A program made the position numbers and the translations under genes. A stretch of 64,000 nt of DNA from Tropicimonas sp047971885 (GTDB lineage: Bacteria; Pseudomonadota; Alphaproteobacteria; Rhodobacterales; Rhodobacteraceae): contig NZ_JBKEAE010000021.1 in assembly GCF_047971885.1 (NCBI RefSeq), positions 1-64,000 of the forward strand, written 5' to 3'. The notes under the pieces are model-generated. The model worked only from the letters and a program-made list of their open reading frames with translations, searched no databases and was not told the origin of the DNA. Each line of letters starts with the position of its first letter. The stretch's first letter is position 1. Positions 52,034 to 60,828 of the stretch are shown here, one piece after another.

Positions 52034-53557
52034 TCACATGACGGCGCCGATCTGCCATGGCACAAATTCGACGCCACCGTAGCCCAGTTCCTCGCTCTTC
52101 GTTTTCTCGCCCGAAGCGACCCGCAGGAAAAGTTCGAACAGATCGCCGCCCTTGCTTTCGATGCTGTCCTGTCCGCTGATGATCGTGCCGCAGTTCACGT
52201 CCATGTCGCCCTCCAGCCGCGCGTACATTTCGCTGCTGGAGGCGACCTTGATACAGGGTGTCGGCATGTAGCCCGAGACCGAACCGCGCCCGGTGGTAAA
52301 TACGATCAGGTTGGCGCCCGAAGCAATCTGGCCGGTGACCGAGCAGGGGTCGAAACCCGGGCTGTCCATGAAGACCAGCCCCGTCTTGTCTATCCTTTCG
52401 CCAAACAGGTAGACATCGGTCAGCGGGGCGGTGCCGCTTTTCGCCACGGCGCCGAGCGATTTTTCGAGGATCGTCGTCAGCCCGCCGCGCTTGTTGCCGG
52501 GCGAGGGATTGTTATCCATCTCGCCGCCGTTGCGGGAGGTGTAATCCTCCCACCAGCGCACGCGGGCGACGAGCTTTTCGCCGACCTCGGCGGAAACCGC
52601 GCGGCGTGTCAGCAGATGTTCGGCGCCATAGATTTCCGAGGTTTCGGACAGGATCGTCGTGCCGCCGTGGCGCACCACAAGGTCCGAGGCCGCGCCGAGC
52701 GCCGGGTTGGCGGTGATGCCCGACAGACCGTCAGAGCCGCCGCACTGCATGCCGACGACCAGTTTCGAAACCGGCGCCGGCGCGCGTTCGGCGCGGTTGG
52801 CGATCGCGGCGATTCCGCGCAATTCCTCCAGTCCCCGGGCGACGGTCGCACGGGTGCCGCCCTCGTTCTGGATCGCCATGTAGCGCAGCGCGCCGTCAGC
52901 ACGGATCGGCCGGCCATCGGCGAGGGCGGAAAGCTGCATCACCTCGCAGCCGAGGCCGACCAGAAGGATGCCACCGAAATTCGGCTGCCGGGCGTAGCCG
53001 GCAATGGTGCGGAACAGCGTATCATAGCCTTCACCCTTGCCGGACATGCCGCAGCCGGTGCCGTGGGCGATGGGAACGATCCCGTCGACATTCGGCAGAT
53101 CGTCGAGAAGTCCCGATTTTTCAGCCGCTTCGGCGATGAACTTCGCCACCGAACCCGAGCAGTTCACCGTGGTCAGGATACCGATGTAGTTGCGTGTTCC
53201 CACCTGGCCGTCGGCGCGATGATAGCCGAGAAAGCTGCGCTTGTCGGTTGGGGCGGGCAGGGGGCGGGCGGCGGTGCCGAAGGCGTAATCCTGCGTGTGC
53301 TCGCCCACACCCAGATTGTGGACATGCACATGTTCGCCCACCGCGATATCGGCTTTGGCCTGACCGATGATCTGCCCGTAGCGGAGCACATTCTCGCCCT
53401 TCGAGATCGCGCGCGTCGCAATCTTGTGGCCGCGTGGGACCGGCTGGACCAGCGGCGCGTCCACGGCACCGATCTTTTGCCCCGCTTTCAGGTTGGTCAG
53501 GGCGACGACGACGTTGTCGTCGGGGTTGAGGCGGATCGCGTCGGCTTTGGGTGTCAT
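52034..53557 (-). CDS. UxaA/GarD-family sugar-acid dehydratase
   Basis: A 507-residue dehydratase with an N-terminal SAF domain (IRLNPDDNVVVALTNL to VHVHNLGVGEHT) and the large catalytic domain: VGMQCGGSDGLSGITANPALG, NPSPGNKRGGLTTILEKSLGA, FTTGRGS and DMDVNCGTI. These are shared by altronate (UxaA) and galactarate (GarD) dehydratases; the C-terminus FVPWQIGAVM points to the altronate dehydratase group. Exact substrate uncertain. GGGAGG lies 6 bases before the ATG. Divergent from a GntR regulator across a palindromic operator. Confidence 0.88.
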   Translation of the reverse strand: MTPKADAIRLNPDDNVVVALTNLKAGQKIGAVDAPLVQPVPRGHKIATRAISKGENVLRYGQIIGQAKADIAVGEHVHVHNLGVGEHTQDYAFGTAARPLPAPTDKRSFLGYHRADGQVGTRNYIGILTTVNCSGSVAKFIAEAAEKSGLLDDLPNVDGIVPIAHGTGCGMSGKGEGYDTLFRTIAGYARQPNFGGILLVGLGCEVMQLSALADGRPIRADGALRYMAIQNEGGTRATVARGLEELRGIAAIANRAERAPAPVSKLVVGMQCGGSDGLSGITANPALGAASDLVVRHGGTTILSETSEIYGAEHLLTRRAVSAEVGEKLVARVRWWEDYTSRNGGEMDNNPSPGNKRGGLTTILEKSLGAVAKSGTAPLTDVYLFGERIDKTGLVFMDSPGFDPCSVTGQIASGANLIVFTTGRGSVSGYMPTPCIKVASSSEMYARLEGDMDVNCGTIISGQDSIESKGGDLFELFLRVASGEKTKSEELGYGGVEFVPWQIGAVM

Positions 53558-53604
53558 TCCGTACCTCCCGGGGTGGCCATGCTGGCTGCCGATGATATCG
53601 CGGA

Positions 53605-53640
53605 TCGTTAGCTTGACATGCAACATATGTCAACTAACAT
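53605..53640. promoter_or_regulatory. operator and divergent promoters between uxaA-like gene and GntR gene
   Basis: TTGACAT-N7-ATGTCAA (53613-53633) is a perfect inverted repeat extended on both sides by GTTAG/CTAAC with one bulged base. Each arm supplies a TTGACA -35: rightward with TAACAT 16 bp on, leftward with TAACGA 17 bp on. A single regulator bound here would shut both promoters; the GntR protein encoded at 53667 is the obvious candidate. Confidence 0.65.
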
Positions 53641-53666
53641 GCCAGTTCAGATGGCAAGGAGTCCGC

Positions 53667-54413
53667 ATGTCGAGCGCCGCAATCGAAAATACGGCCGACC
53701 AGACACCGCCGGTCGAGGCGCTGGCGAGCATCGAGGGGATGACCGGGCCGCTTTCGCAACGGGTCTATACGGCGCTGCGAAAGGCGATCCTCGATCTGAC
53801 CTTTCCGCCCGGCACCGTTTTGCGCAAGGCGGCGATCTGCGCCCGGTTCGGCGTGTCGCGTTCCCCGGTCGCCGAGGCGATCACGCTTCTCGGTGCGGAA
53901 GGGCTGGTCGAGGTGATCCCGCAATCGGCCACCCGCGTGGCACGGTTTTCGCTCGATGAAATTCGCGAAGAGTCCTTTCTGCGCGATGCCATCGAAACGA
54001 CGGCGGCGGCGCGGGTCGCCGAAGGGCGGACCGACGACCAGCTTGCGCAACTGACCCGCAACCTGCGCCTTCAGGGACTGCTGGTCGAGGATCGCGATTA
54101 TCCCGGCTTTCTCGAGGCCGACGAGGCGTTTCACACCCTGATCCTGTCATTCACCGGTTACCGCAAGGCGGTCGATCTGGCCGGGCAGCTTTCACTGAAG
54201 CTGCGGCGCGCGCGCCTGCTTATGATTCCGGACGAGGGCCGTGCCGCGGCGGCGCTTGCCGAGCATACCGCGATCGTCGATGCGATCCGGGCGGGTGACG
54301 GCGAGGCTGCAACCCGCGTCATGCGGCACCATCTGTCGCAACTGCTCGGCCAGATCGAGCCGCTTGAACGCGCCCACCCCGATTTCTTCCTTTCGCGCGG
54401 GGGAATTGGCTGA
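53667..54413 (+). CDS. GntR-family (FCD) transcriptional regulator
   Basis: A 248-residue regulator: winged helix-turn-helix LSQRVYTALRKAILDLTFPPGTVLRKAAICARFGVSRSPVAEAITLLGAEGLVEVIPQSATRVA, then an all-helical FCD ligand domain (FLRDAIETTAAARVAEG, FLEADEAFHTLIL, EHTAIVDAIRAGDGEAATRVMRHHL) with metal-binding Asp/His residues. It is divergent from the sugar-acid dehydratase and likely senses a related acid. AAGGAG lies 5 bases before the ATG. Confidence 0.92.
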   Translation: MSSAAIENTADQTPPVEALASIEGMTGPLSQRVYTALRKAILDLTFPPGTVLRKAAICARFGVSRSPVAEAITLLGAEGLVEVIPQSATRVARFSLDEIREESFLRDAIETTAAARVAEGRTDDQLAQLTRNLRLQGLLVEDRDYPGFLEADEAFHTLILSFTGYRKAVDLAGQLSLKLRRARLLMIPDEGRAAAALAEHTAIVDAIRAGDGEAATRVMRHHLSQLLGQIEPLERAHPDFFLSRGGIG

Positions 54414-54560
54414 CATGATGGCGGCATCGACGGTATCCTGCCGGGCCGGATAAACCGTGGATTGAAACAATCCCATAACAACTCTCCCCACCGGGGCAGT
54501 AACCGCTGCGCCAAGAGTATTGGCCATGTTTGCAGCCCGAACGTCCATTTACCGACTCCC

Positions 54561-54576
54561 AAAAGTAATACTTATT
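54561..54576. promoter_or_regulatory. short palindrome upstream of ytfQ, operator candidate
   Basis: AAGTA-A-TACTT is a perfect 11-bp palindrome in an AT-rich patch 35 bp before the ytfQ start. It could be the site of the FCD regulator at the end of the operon. The 54414-54609 gap shows nothing else. Confidence 0.35.
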
Positions 54577-54609
54577 GCTGTGCGAGGAGATTTTCATTGG
54601 GAGGCTAAC

Positions 54610-55563
54610 ATGAAAACCATCTCTACCCTTCTTCTGTCCGCCATTGCGCTGACCCCCGTCGGCGCCCTTGCCGCAGACAAGACCATCGGCTTTTCGCAGA
54701 TCGGTTCCGAATCCGGATGGCGCGCGGCCGAAACGACCGTGACCAAGCAGCAGGCCGAAGAGCGCGGCGTTGACCTCAAGTTTGCCGATGCCCAGCAGAA
54801 GCAGGAAAACCAGATCAAGGCGCTGCGCGGCTTCATCGCCCAGGGCGTCGACGCGATCTTCTTGGCGCCGGTTGTCGCCACCGGCTGGGATTCGGTTCTG
54901 GAAGAGGCGCAGGATGCCGAGATCCCGGTCATTCTGCTCGACCGCAAGATCGATGCGCCCGACGATCTCTACATGACCGCCGTCACCTCCGACACCGTCT
55001 ACGAGGGCGAGGTTGCCGGCAAGTGGCTGGTCGATACGCTGGGCGGCCGCGATTGCCGCGTGGTCGAGCTTCAGGGGACGACGGGTTCGTCGCCCGCCAT
55101 CGATCGCAAGGCCGGCTTCGAAAAGGCCATCGCCGATGCCCCGAATGTCGAGATCGTGCGCAGCCAGACCGGCGATTTCACCCGCGCACAGGGCAAGGTC
55201 GTGATGGAAAGCTTCCTCAAGGCCGAAGGCGCCGGCAACATCTGCGCGCTTTACGCCCACAACGACGACATGGCGGTGGGCGCCATCCAGGCGATCAAGG
55301 AAGCGGGTGCCAAACCGGGCGAGGATATCCTTGTCGTCGCCATCGACGCCGTGCCCGACATGCACCTTGCCATTGCCAACGGCGAAGCCAACGCCACGGT
55401 CGAACTGACGCCGGACATGGCCGGTCCCGCGTTCGACGTGCTCGATGCCTACTGGGCCGACGGGGCGATGCCCGAGAAATGGATCCAGACCGAATCGAAG
55501 CTCTTCACCTCGGCTGACGACAACCAGGCCATCTATGACATGAAGAAGGGCCTCGGCTACTGA
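54610..55563 (+). CDS. ytfQ: galactofuranose-type ABC transporter, substrate-binding protein YtfQ
   Basis: A 317-residue periplasmic binding protein with signal peptide MKTISTLLLSAIALTPVGALA. It follows E. coli YtfQ closely: TIGFSQIGSESGWRAAETTVTK, QQKQENQIKALRGFIAQGVDAIFLAPVVATGWDSVL, RSQTGDFTRAQGKVVMESF, YAHNDDMAVGAIQAIKEAG, ANATVELTPDMAGPAFD. YtfQ binds galactofuranose with galactopyranose more weakly. GGGAGG precedes the ATG. First gene of a five-gene operon. Confidence 0.94.
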   Translation: MKTISTLLLSAIALTPVGALAADKTIGFSQIGSESGWRAAETTVTKQQAEERGVDLKFADAQQKQENQIKALRGFIAQGVDAIFLAPVVATGWDSVLEEAQDAEIPVILLDRKIDAPDDLYMTAVTSDTVYEGEVAGKWLVDTLGGRDCRVVELQGTTGSSPAIDRKAGFEKAIADAPNVEIVRSQTGDFTRAQGKVVMESFLKAEGAGNICALYAHNDDMAVGAIQAIKEAGAKPGEDILVVAIDAVPDMHLAIANGEANATVELTPDMAGPAFDVLDAYWADGAMPEKWIQTESKLFTSADDNQAIYDMKKGLGY

Positions 55564-55653
55564 CCTTCTTCCCCGGGCTGCCGGGAATCTTCCGGTGGCC
55601 CGAACTGCCGCCGGCCCTCAGGGCCGGTGGCGCCCAGGAACCGGGAGGTAAAG

Positions 55654-57162
55654 ATGTCGAATCCGACTGCACCCGTGCTGCAAGCGACGGGAATCAACAA
55701 GTTCTTCCCCGGGGCCATCGCGCTCGATCAGGTCGAACTGACGCTCTATCCCGGTGAGGTCCACGCCCTGCTGGGCGAAAACGGAGCCGGAAAATCCACC
55801 CTGATCAAATGCCTCACCGGCGCCTATCACCGCGACGGCGGGACGATCGTTCTGGATGGCCGGGAGGTCGATCCGCGCGATCCGCTGCAGAGCCAGGAGC
55901 TGGGCATCGGCACGGTTTATCAGGAGGTCAACCTCATGCAGAACATGACCGTCGCCGACAACCTGTTTCTCGGCTGGCAGCCGACCCGCCACGGATTGCT
56001 GAACAAGCGCGAGATGATGCGGCGCTCGCACGAGATCCTGTCGGATTTCGGGCTGAAGATCGACCCGGGCCTGCTGCTGTCGAGCTATTCGATCGCCATC
56101 CAGCAGGTTATCGCCATCGCGCGCGCGGTCGAGATGTCGGGCAAGGTGCTGATCCTCGACGAACCGACCGCCAGTCTCGATCGCGAAGAAATCGAACTGG
56201 TGTTCTCGGTCGTTCGCAAGCTCAAGGCGCGCGGGCTGGCCATCGTCTTCATCACCCATTTCCTCGACCAGGTTTTTGCCATTTCCGACCGCGCCACGGT
56301 GCTGCGCAACGGACGGGTAGTGGGAACGCGCAGGCTGGCGGATGTCAGCCGGTCGGACATAGTGGAACTGATGCTCGGGCGGCAGCTTGAAACCGTGACC
56401 CGCGACCGCAGCAAAAGTGTGCCCGGCAAGCTTCTGGCCCAGTTCAGCGGCTACGGCCGGCGCGGCACACTGGAGCCGTTCGACCTCGACCTGCACGAAG
56501 GCGAGGTCGTCGGGCTGGCCGGGCTGCTCGGATCGGGCCGGACCGAGACGGCGAAGCTGATCTTCGGTGTCATCGCCGCCGATCAGGGCGAGGCGCGGCT
56601 GCGGGGCAAGCCGGTCAGGCTGACCAGCCCGCGCGCGGCGATCTCGCACCGTTTCGGGCTCTGCCCCGAAGACCGCAAGATCGACGGCATCGTCGGCGAT
56701 CTTTCCGTGCGCGAGAACATCATCCTGTCGTTGCAGGCCCGGCAGGGCTGGACCCGGCCGCTTTCGCGCGGCCGGATCGACGCGCTGGTCGAGGAATACG
56801 TCAGGGCGCTCGATATCCGGCTGGCCAGCCCCGACATGCCGATCCGGCTGCTGTCGGGCGGAAACCAGCAAAAGGCGCTGCTTGCCCGCTGGCTGGCGAC
56901 CGAACCCGAACTGCTGATTCTCGACGAGCCGACACGCGGCATCGATATCGGCGCACATGCCGAGATCATCGAACTGATCGAGCATCTGCGCGAGCGCGGC
57001 ATGGCGCTGGTCGTTGCCTCGTCCGAGATGGAAGAGCTTGTCGCCTATTCGAACCGGATCGTCGTGCTGCGTGACAGGCGGCAGGTCGGCGAACTGAACG
57101 GCGATCAGATCAGCACCAGTGCCATCGTCAGCGCGATCACCCAGGAAGGAACGGCGGCATGA
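55654..57162 (+). CDS. ytfR: sugar ABC transporter ATP-binding protein YtfR
   Basis: A 502-residue ATPase with two nucleotide-binding domains, as in RbsA/MglA. Domain 1 has Walker A GENGAGKST (41-49) and Walker B VLILDEPTAS; its signature is degenerate (LLSSYSIAIQQVIAIARA, lacking LSGGQ). Domain 2 begins near residue 260, lacks a clean Walker A (GLLGSGRTE), and has an intact LLSGGNQQKALLARWLA and LLILDEPTRGIDIG. GGGAGG precedes MSNPTAP. Confidence 0.95.
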   Translation: MSNPTAPVLQATGINKFFPGAIALDQVELTLYPGEVHALLGENGAGKSTLIKCLTGAYHRDGGTIVLDGREVDPRDPLQSQELGIGTVYQEVNLMQNMTVADNLFLGWQPTRHGLLNKREMMRRSHEILSDFGLKIDPGLLLSSYSIAIQQVIAIARAVEMSGKVLILDEPTASLDREEIELVFSVVRKLKARGLAIVFITHFLDQVFAISDRATVLRNGRVVGTRRLADVSRSDIVELMLGRQLETVTRDRSKSVPGKLLAQFSGYGRRGTLEPFDLDLHEGEVVGLAGLLGSGRTETAKLIFGVIAADQGEARLRGKPVRLTSPRAAISHRFGLCPEDRKIDGIVGDLSVRENIILSLQARQGWTRPLSRGRIDALVEEYVRALDIRLASPDMPIRLLSGGNQQKALLARWLATEPELLILDEPTRGIDIGAHAEIIELIEHLRERGMALVVASSEMEELVAYSNRIVVLRDRRQVGELNGDQISTSAIVSAITQEGTAA

Positions 57163-58196
57163 CGCGGACATTTCTCAGGCGCATCGCGCCGCAACTTCTG
57201 ATCCTCGGCGTCGTTCTGCTGATGAATTTCGCGGTGTTTCCCGGTTTCTTCAGCATCGAGTTCCAGAACGGCCGGTTCTTCGGCAACCTGATCGACGTGC
57301 TGAACCGGGGTGCGCCGGTGGCGCTGCTGTCGATCGGCATGACGCTGATCATCGCGACCAAGGGGATCGACCTGTCGGTCGGCGCCGTGATGGCCATCGC
57401 CGGCGCGGTGGCGGCCAGTGTCGTCACCGGCGGGGCGGGGTGGATCGCCGCCCTGCTGGCCGGGCTGGGCGCCGGCATTCTCTGCGGGCTGTGGAACGGG
57501 GTTCTTGTTTCCATCTTCCGCGTGCAACCCATCGTCGCCACGCTGGTGCTGATGGTTGCCGGGCGGGGAATTGCCCAGCTCATCACCGAAGGCAAGATCA
57601 TGACCTTCAACGACCCGGGCCTGATCCGGCTCGGGGCGGGAACGATCGCCGGCCTGCCGACCCCGGTGGTCATCTGGATCTGCGTCGGTGCGCTGGCGGC
57701 GCTGATCGTGCGCCGCACCGCGCTCGGCATGCTGATCGAGGCCATCGGCATCAACGAGACCGCCTCGCGCCTTGCCGGTATCAACTCGCGCGTGCTGCTG
57801 ATGACGGTCTATGTCGTCTCGGGGCTCTGCGCGGCCACGGCGGGCATCATCGTCGCCGCCGATATCAAGGGGGCGGATGCGAATAACGCCGGCCTGTGGA
57901 TGGAGCTTGACGCCATCCTCGCGGTGGTGATCGGCGGCAATTCGCTTCTGGGCGGGCGCTTCTCGATCGTCGCATCGCTGCTGGGGGCGCTCATCATCCA
58001 GTCGATCAACTCGGTGATCCTGATTTCCGGCATGCCGCCCGAGTTCAACCTCGTGATCAAGGCAATCATCATCATCGTGATCCTCGTCCTGCAATCGCCG
58101 GCGGTGAAACACGCGCTCTATCTGATGCGCGCCTCGGCCGGGCCGGGCGCGCATGGCGCAGGCTCGAAACCCGTAGCAAAGGAATCCCGGTCATGA
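57159..58196 (+). CDS. ytfT: sugar ABC transporter permease YtfT
   Basis: A 345-residue inner-membrane permease of the branched/ribose class: SIGMTLIIATKGIDLSVGAVMAIAGAVAASVV, the EAA-like region NETASRLAGINSRVLLMTVYVVSG, and ELDAILAVVIGGNSLLGGRFSIVAS, with about ten helices. ATG overlaps the ytfR stop. A second permease follows, so the channel is a heterodimer. Confidence 0.94.
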   Translation: MTRTFLRRIAPQLLILGVVLLMNFAVFPGFFSIEFQNGRFFGNLIDVLNRGAPVALLSIGMTLIIATKGIDLSVGAVMAIAGAVAASVVTGGAGWIAALLAGLGAGILCGLWNGVLVSIFRVQPIVATLVLMVAGRGIAQLITEGKIMTFNDPGLIRLGAGTIAGLPTPVVIWICVGALAALIVRRTALGMLIEAIGINETASRLAGINSRVLLMTVYVVSGLCAATAGIIVAADIKGADANNAGLWMELDAILAVVIGGNSLLGGRFSIVASLLGALIIQSINSVILISGMPPEFNLVIKAIIIIVILVLQSPAVKHALYLMRASAGPGAHGAGSKPVAKESRS

Positions 58197-59185
58197 TGAA
58201 TTCGCCGCGTCTTCCTCTATACATCACCATGGCGACATTCGTGGTGGCCTATGCGATCTGTGCCTCGCAATACCCCGCCATGCTGTCTACCCGGGTGATC
58301 GCGAACCTGCTGACCGACAACGCCTTTCTCGGCATCGCGGCGGTGGGGATGACCTTTGTCATCATCTCGGGCGGGATCGACCTGTCGGTCGGTTCGGTGA
58401 TCGCCTTCACCGGCGTCTTCCTGGCGGTGATCCTGCGCGATACGCCGCTCCATCCGCTGCTGGCGTTCGTGCTGGTCCTGGCGATCACCATCGCCTTCGG
58501 GGCGGCGATGGGGGCGATCATTCACTACCTGGAAATGCCGCCCTTCATCGTCACGCTGTCGGGCATGTTCCTGATGCGCGGACTGGCCTATGTGCTGTCG
58601 ACCGATTCGGTGCCGATCACGCATGAATTCTACGACACGCTGCAAGGGCTTTACTGGCGCGCGCCGGGCGGCGGTCGGTTCCGGCTGATCGGCGGGCTGA
58701 TGATCCTGACCTTTCTGGCGGCAATGCTGGTGCTGCATCGCACGAAATTCGGTCAGTATGTCTATGCGATCGGCGGCGGTGCGCAGACCTCTCGCCTGAT
58801 GGGGGTTCCCATCGGCAGGACCACAATCGGCATTTACGCGATCTCGGGCGGGCTCGCCGGGCTGGCGGGGATCGTCTATTCGCTCTACACCTCGGCGGGC
58901 TATTCGCTGTCGACGGTGGGGGTCGAGCTTGACGCGATCGCGGCGGTGGTGATCGGCGGAACGCTGCTGACGGGCGGAACCGGTTTTGTCGCTGGCACAT
59001 TCTTTGGCATATTGATCATGGGTCTGATCCAGACCTACATCGTGTTCGACGGGACACTTTCGAGCTGGTGGACCAAGATCGTCATTGGCGGGCTGCTGTT
59101 CGCCTTCATCATGCTGCAGAAAGGACTGAGTTGGGCAACGACCGCACGAAGAAGACCGGCGACGGAATTCGCAGTGCGATCATGA
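58193..59185 (+). CDS. yjfF: sugar ABC transporter permease YjfF
   Basis: A 330-residue permease, partner of YtfT: AVGMTFVIISGGIDLSVGSVIAFTG, YAIGGGAQTSRLMGVPIGRTTIGIYAISGGLAGLAGIVYSLYTSAGYS and ELDAIAAVVIGGTLLTGGTGFVAGTFFG. It overlaps ytfT by ATGA, and its own stop overlaps the next gene's ATG, so the whole operon is tightly coupled. Confidence 0.94.
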   Translation: MMNSPRLPLYITMATFVVAYAICASQYPAMLSTRVIANLLTDNAFLGIAAVGMTFVIISGGIDLSVGSVIAFTGVFLAVILRDTPLHPLLAFVLVLAITIAFGAAMGAIIHYLEMPPFIVTLSGMFLMRGLAYVLSTDSVPITHEFYDTLQGLYWRAPGGGRFRLIGGLMILTFLAAMLVLHRTKFGQYVYAIGGGAQTSRLMGVPIGRTTIGIYAISGGLAGLAGIVYSLYTSAGYSLSTVGVELDAIAAVVIGGTLLTGGTGFVAGTFFGILIMGLIQTYIVFDGTLSSWWTKIVIGGLLFAFIMLQKGLSWATTARRRPATEFAVRS

Positions 59186-59910
59186 AGTTCGCCGCGTCCG
59201 GCCGTCTCGACAGCCGGGCGCGCAACAACTCGGACGAGGTGGTGGAGCAACTGGGCATCGCCATCGTTGCCGGCGAATATCCCGCCGATACGCTGATCCC
59301 GCTCGATCCGGATCTGGAAGAGATCTTCGGCGTCTCGCGCACGGTGATCCGCGAGGCCAAGAAGACGCTGGTCGCCAAGGGGTTGCTGCAATCCAAGGCC
59401 AAGGTCGGCACACGCGTGCGGCCCGCCGCCGACTGGAGCATGTTCGACCCCGACGTGCTGCGCTGGCACACGGTGACGCGCCGTTCGGACGGGTTCATCG
59501 ACGACCTGTTCGAGATCCGGCTGATCCTCGAACCCGAGGCGGCCGCGATGCTGGCCGGCAAGCAGGATGCTGAAGGTATCGGCGCGCTGGCAATCCTCGC
59601 CGACAGGCTGGCCCGGACCGAGGGCTTGCGCGATTTCCTGACGCTCGATCTGGAGTTTCACAAGGCGATCCTGCGCGCCTCGGATAACCGCTTCATGCGG
59701 TCGCTGGGCGATCTGGTCGAGATCACCTACAATGTGCTGCTCAACCGGCTGGACCGGAAGGTATCGCCGATGCAGGTCGGGTCGATGGCCGAGGATGCGG
59801 CCGGCAGCCACCGCAAGCTCGTGCAGGCGATCGGCGAGGGTGACGCCGCCGGCGCGCGCGCCGCCATGGTTGCGGTCATTCACGAGGCCAGGGCCCGGAT
59901 GAAGGAATGA
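59182..59910 (+). CDS. GntR-family (FCD) regulator of the galactofuranose operon
   Basis: A 242-residue regulator with winged helix EVVEQLGIAIVAGEYPADTLIPLDPDLEEIFGVSRTVIREAKKTLVAKGLLQSKAKVGTRV and an FCD domain (DDLFEIRLILEPEAAAMLAG, LDLEFHKAILRAS, SHRKLVQAIGEGDAAGARAAM). The start overlaps the yjfF stop as ATGA. Position in the operon suggests it controls uptake in response to the transported sugar or a derivative and is itself induced with it. Confidence 0.9.
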   Translation: MKFAASGRLDSRARNNSDEVVEQLGIAIVAGEYPADTLIPLDPDLEEIFGVSRTVIREAKKTLVAKGLLQSKAKVGTRVRPAADWSMFDPDVLRWHTVTRRSDGFIDDLFEIRLILEPEAAAMLAGKQDAEGIGALAILADRLARTEGLRDFLTLDLEFHKAILRASDNRFMRSLGDLVEITYNVLLNRLDRKVSPMQVGSMAEDAAGSHRKLVQAIGEGDAAGARAAMVAVIHEARARMKE

Positions 59911-60080
59911 TCCGGCCAATCATCTGATATTGAGATAGAAAACCCGGCAAGAGGTTGGCGATAACCCGCAAGCGGCGTGCGGAGGCTGGTTTGACGCGTT
60001 CATATTCCAGCCAAAGGGTGATACCGGGGTGGTGGCAGTCGAAAGCCCGCAAGTCCGGGCGGACTGTGGAGCAGACCCCG

Positions 60081-60704
60081 ATGTCATGCAGGACACTGAA
60101 AGAAACGGCAGTTGCGATCACTGCGGCGGCTTTTGTCGTGTCGCTGCTTGCCGGCGCGGCGGCGTCCGAGACGCTGTTCACCAGCAGCGGGCAGGCTCTG
60201 ACCGAGGGGGCGGGCGGCGCTGCGCTGGCGAAGCTCTACGTGGCGGCGCCGCTCGATGTGCTGGAACGGCAGGACGGCGCGGCGCATGTCGCGGTCAAGG
60301 GATGGGCGCGGGCGGGCGCTGAACGGGCGCTGTTCGCATTGCCGGGAAAATGGATTCTGCTGGCTGCGGTCGACAGGAACAGCGTTTCCCGCCTGCGCGA
60401 GATCGGCGAATGGACCGACCCCGAAACCTCGGTCATGTGGAAGCAGCTTGAACTGGATGGCTGGGTCGACAGCACGATGACGGTCACCTCGGTCGAACCG
60501 ATCTGGGACAAGGCGTGGGAGCTGTTTTCGACCCGCTGCACCGTGTGCCATGTGCGGCGCGTTCCCGAACACTACACCGCCAACCAGTGGGCCAGTCACC
60601 TCAAGGTGATGGGGCCGCGCACCGGCCTGCCCGAGGAAAGCCAGTCGCTCATCCTGACCTTTCTGCAGTATCATGCCAGCGATACCACAGGGACCAATCC
60701 CTGA
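60081..60704 (+). CDS. exported monohaem cytochrome c, similar to the C-terminal part of TorC/DorC
   Basis: A 207-residue protein with an N-terminal signal/anchor (TAVAITAAAFVVSLLAGAAAS). The middle is SH3-like (AKLYVAAPLDVLERQDGAAHVAVKGWARAG). The haem motif CTVCH lies in STRCTVCHVRRVPEHYTANQWASHLKVMGPRTGLPEESQSLILTFLQYHASD, the pattern of the C-terminal haem domain of TMAO/DMSO-reductase pentahaem cytochromes. No reductase is nearby. GGAG lies 9 bases before the ATG. Confidence 0.82.
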   Translation: MSCRTLKETAVAITAAAFVVSLLAGAAASETLFTSSGQALTEGAGGAALAKLYVAAPLDVLERQDGAAHVAVKGWARAGAERALFALPGKWILLAAVDRNSVSRLREIGEWTDPETSVMWKQLELDGWVDSTMTVTSVEPIWDKAWELFSTRCTVCHVRRVPEHYTANQWASHLKVMGPRTGLPEESQSLILTFLQYHASDTTGTNP

Positions 60705-60828
60705 CCGGGTATGACCCATGCCGGCGACGCTCCCATGCAGGGCGGTTGGCAGCGGGCCGCAAAGGGTGTTCTAGTGCGGCGAACGCCATCATAATCCGCA
60801 CCGTCGCGGTGCCCGTCAGGAGAACGAG

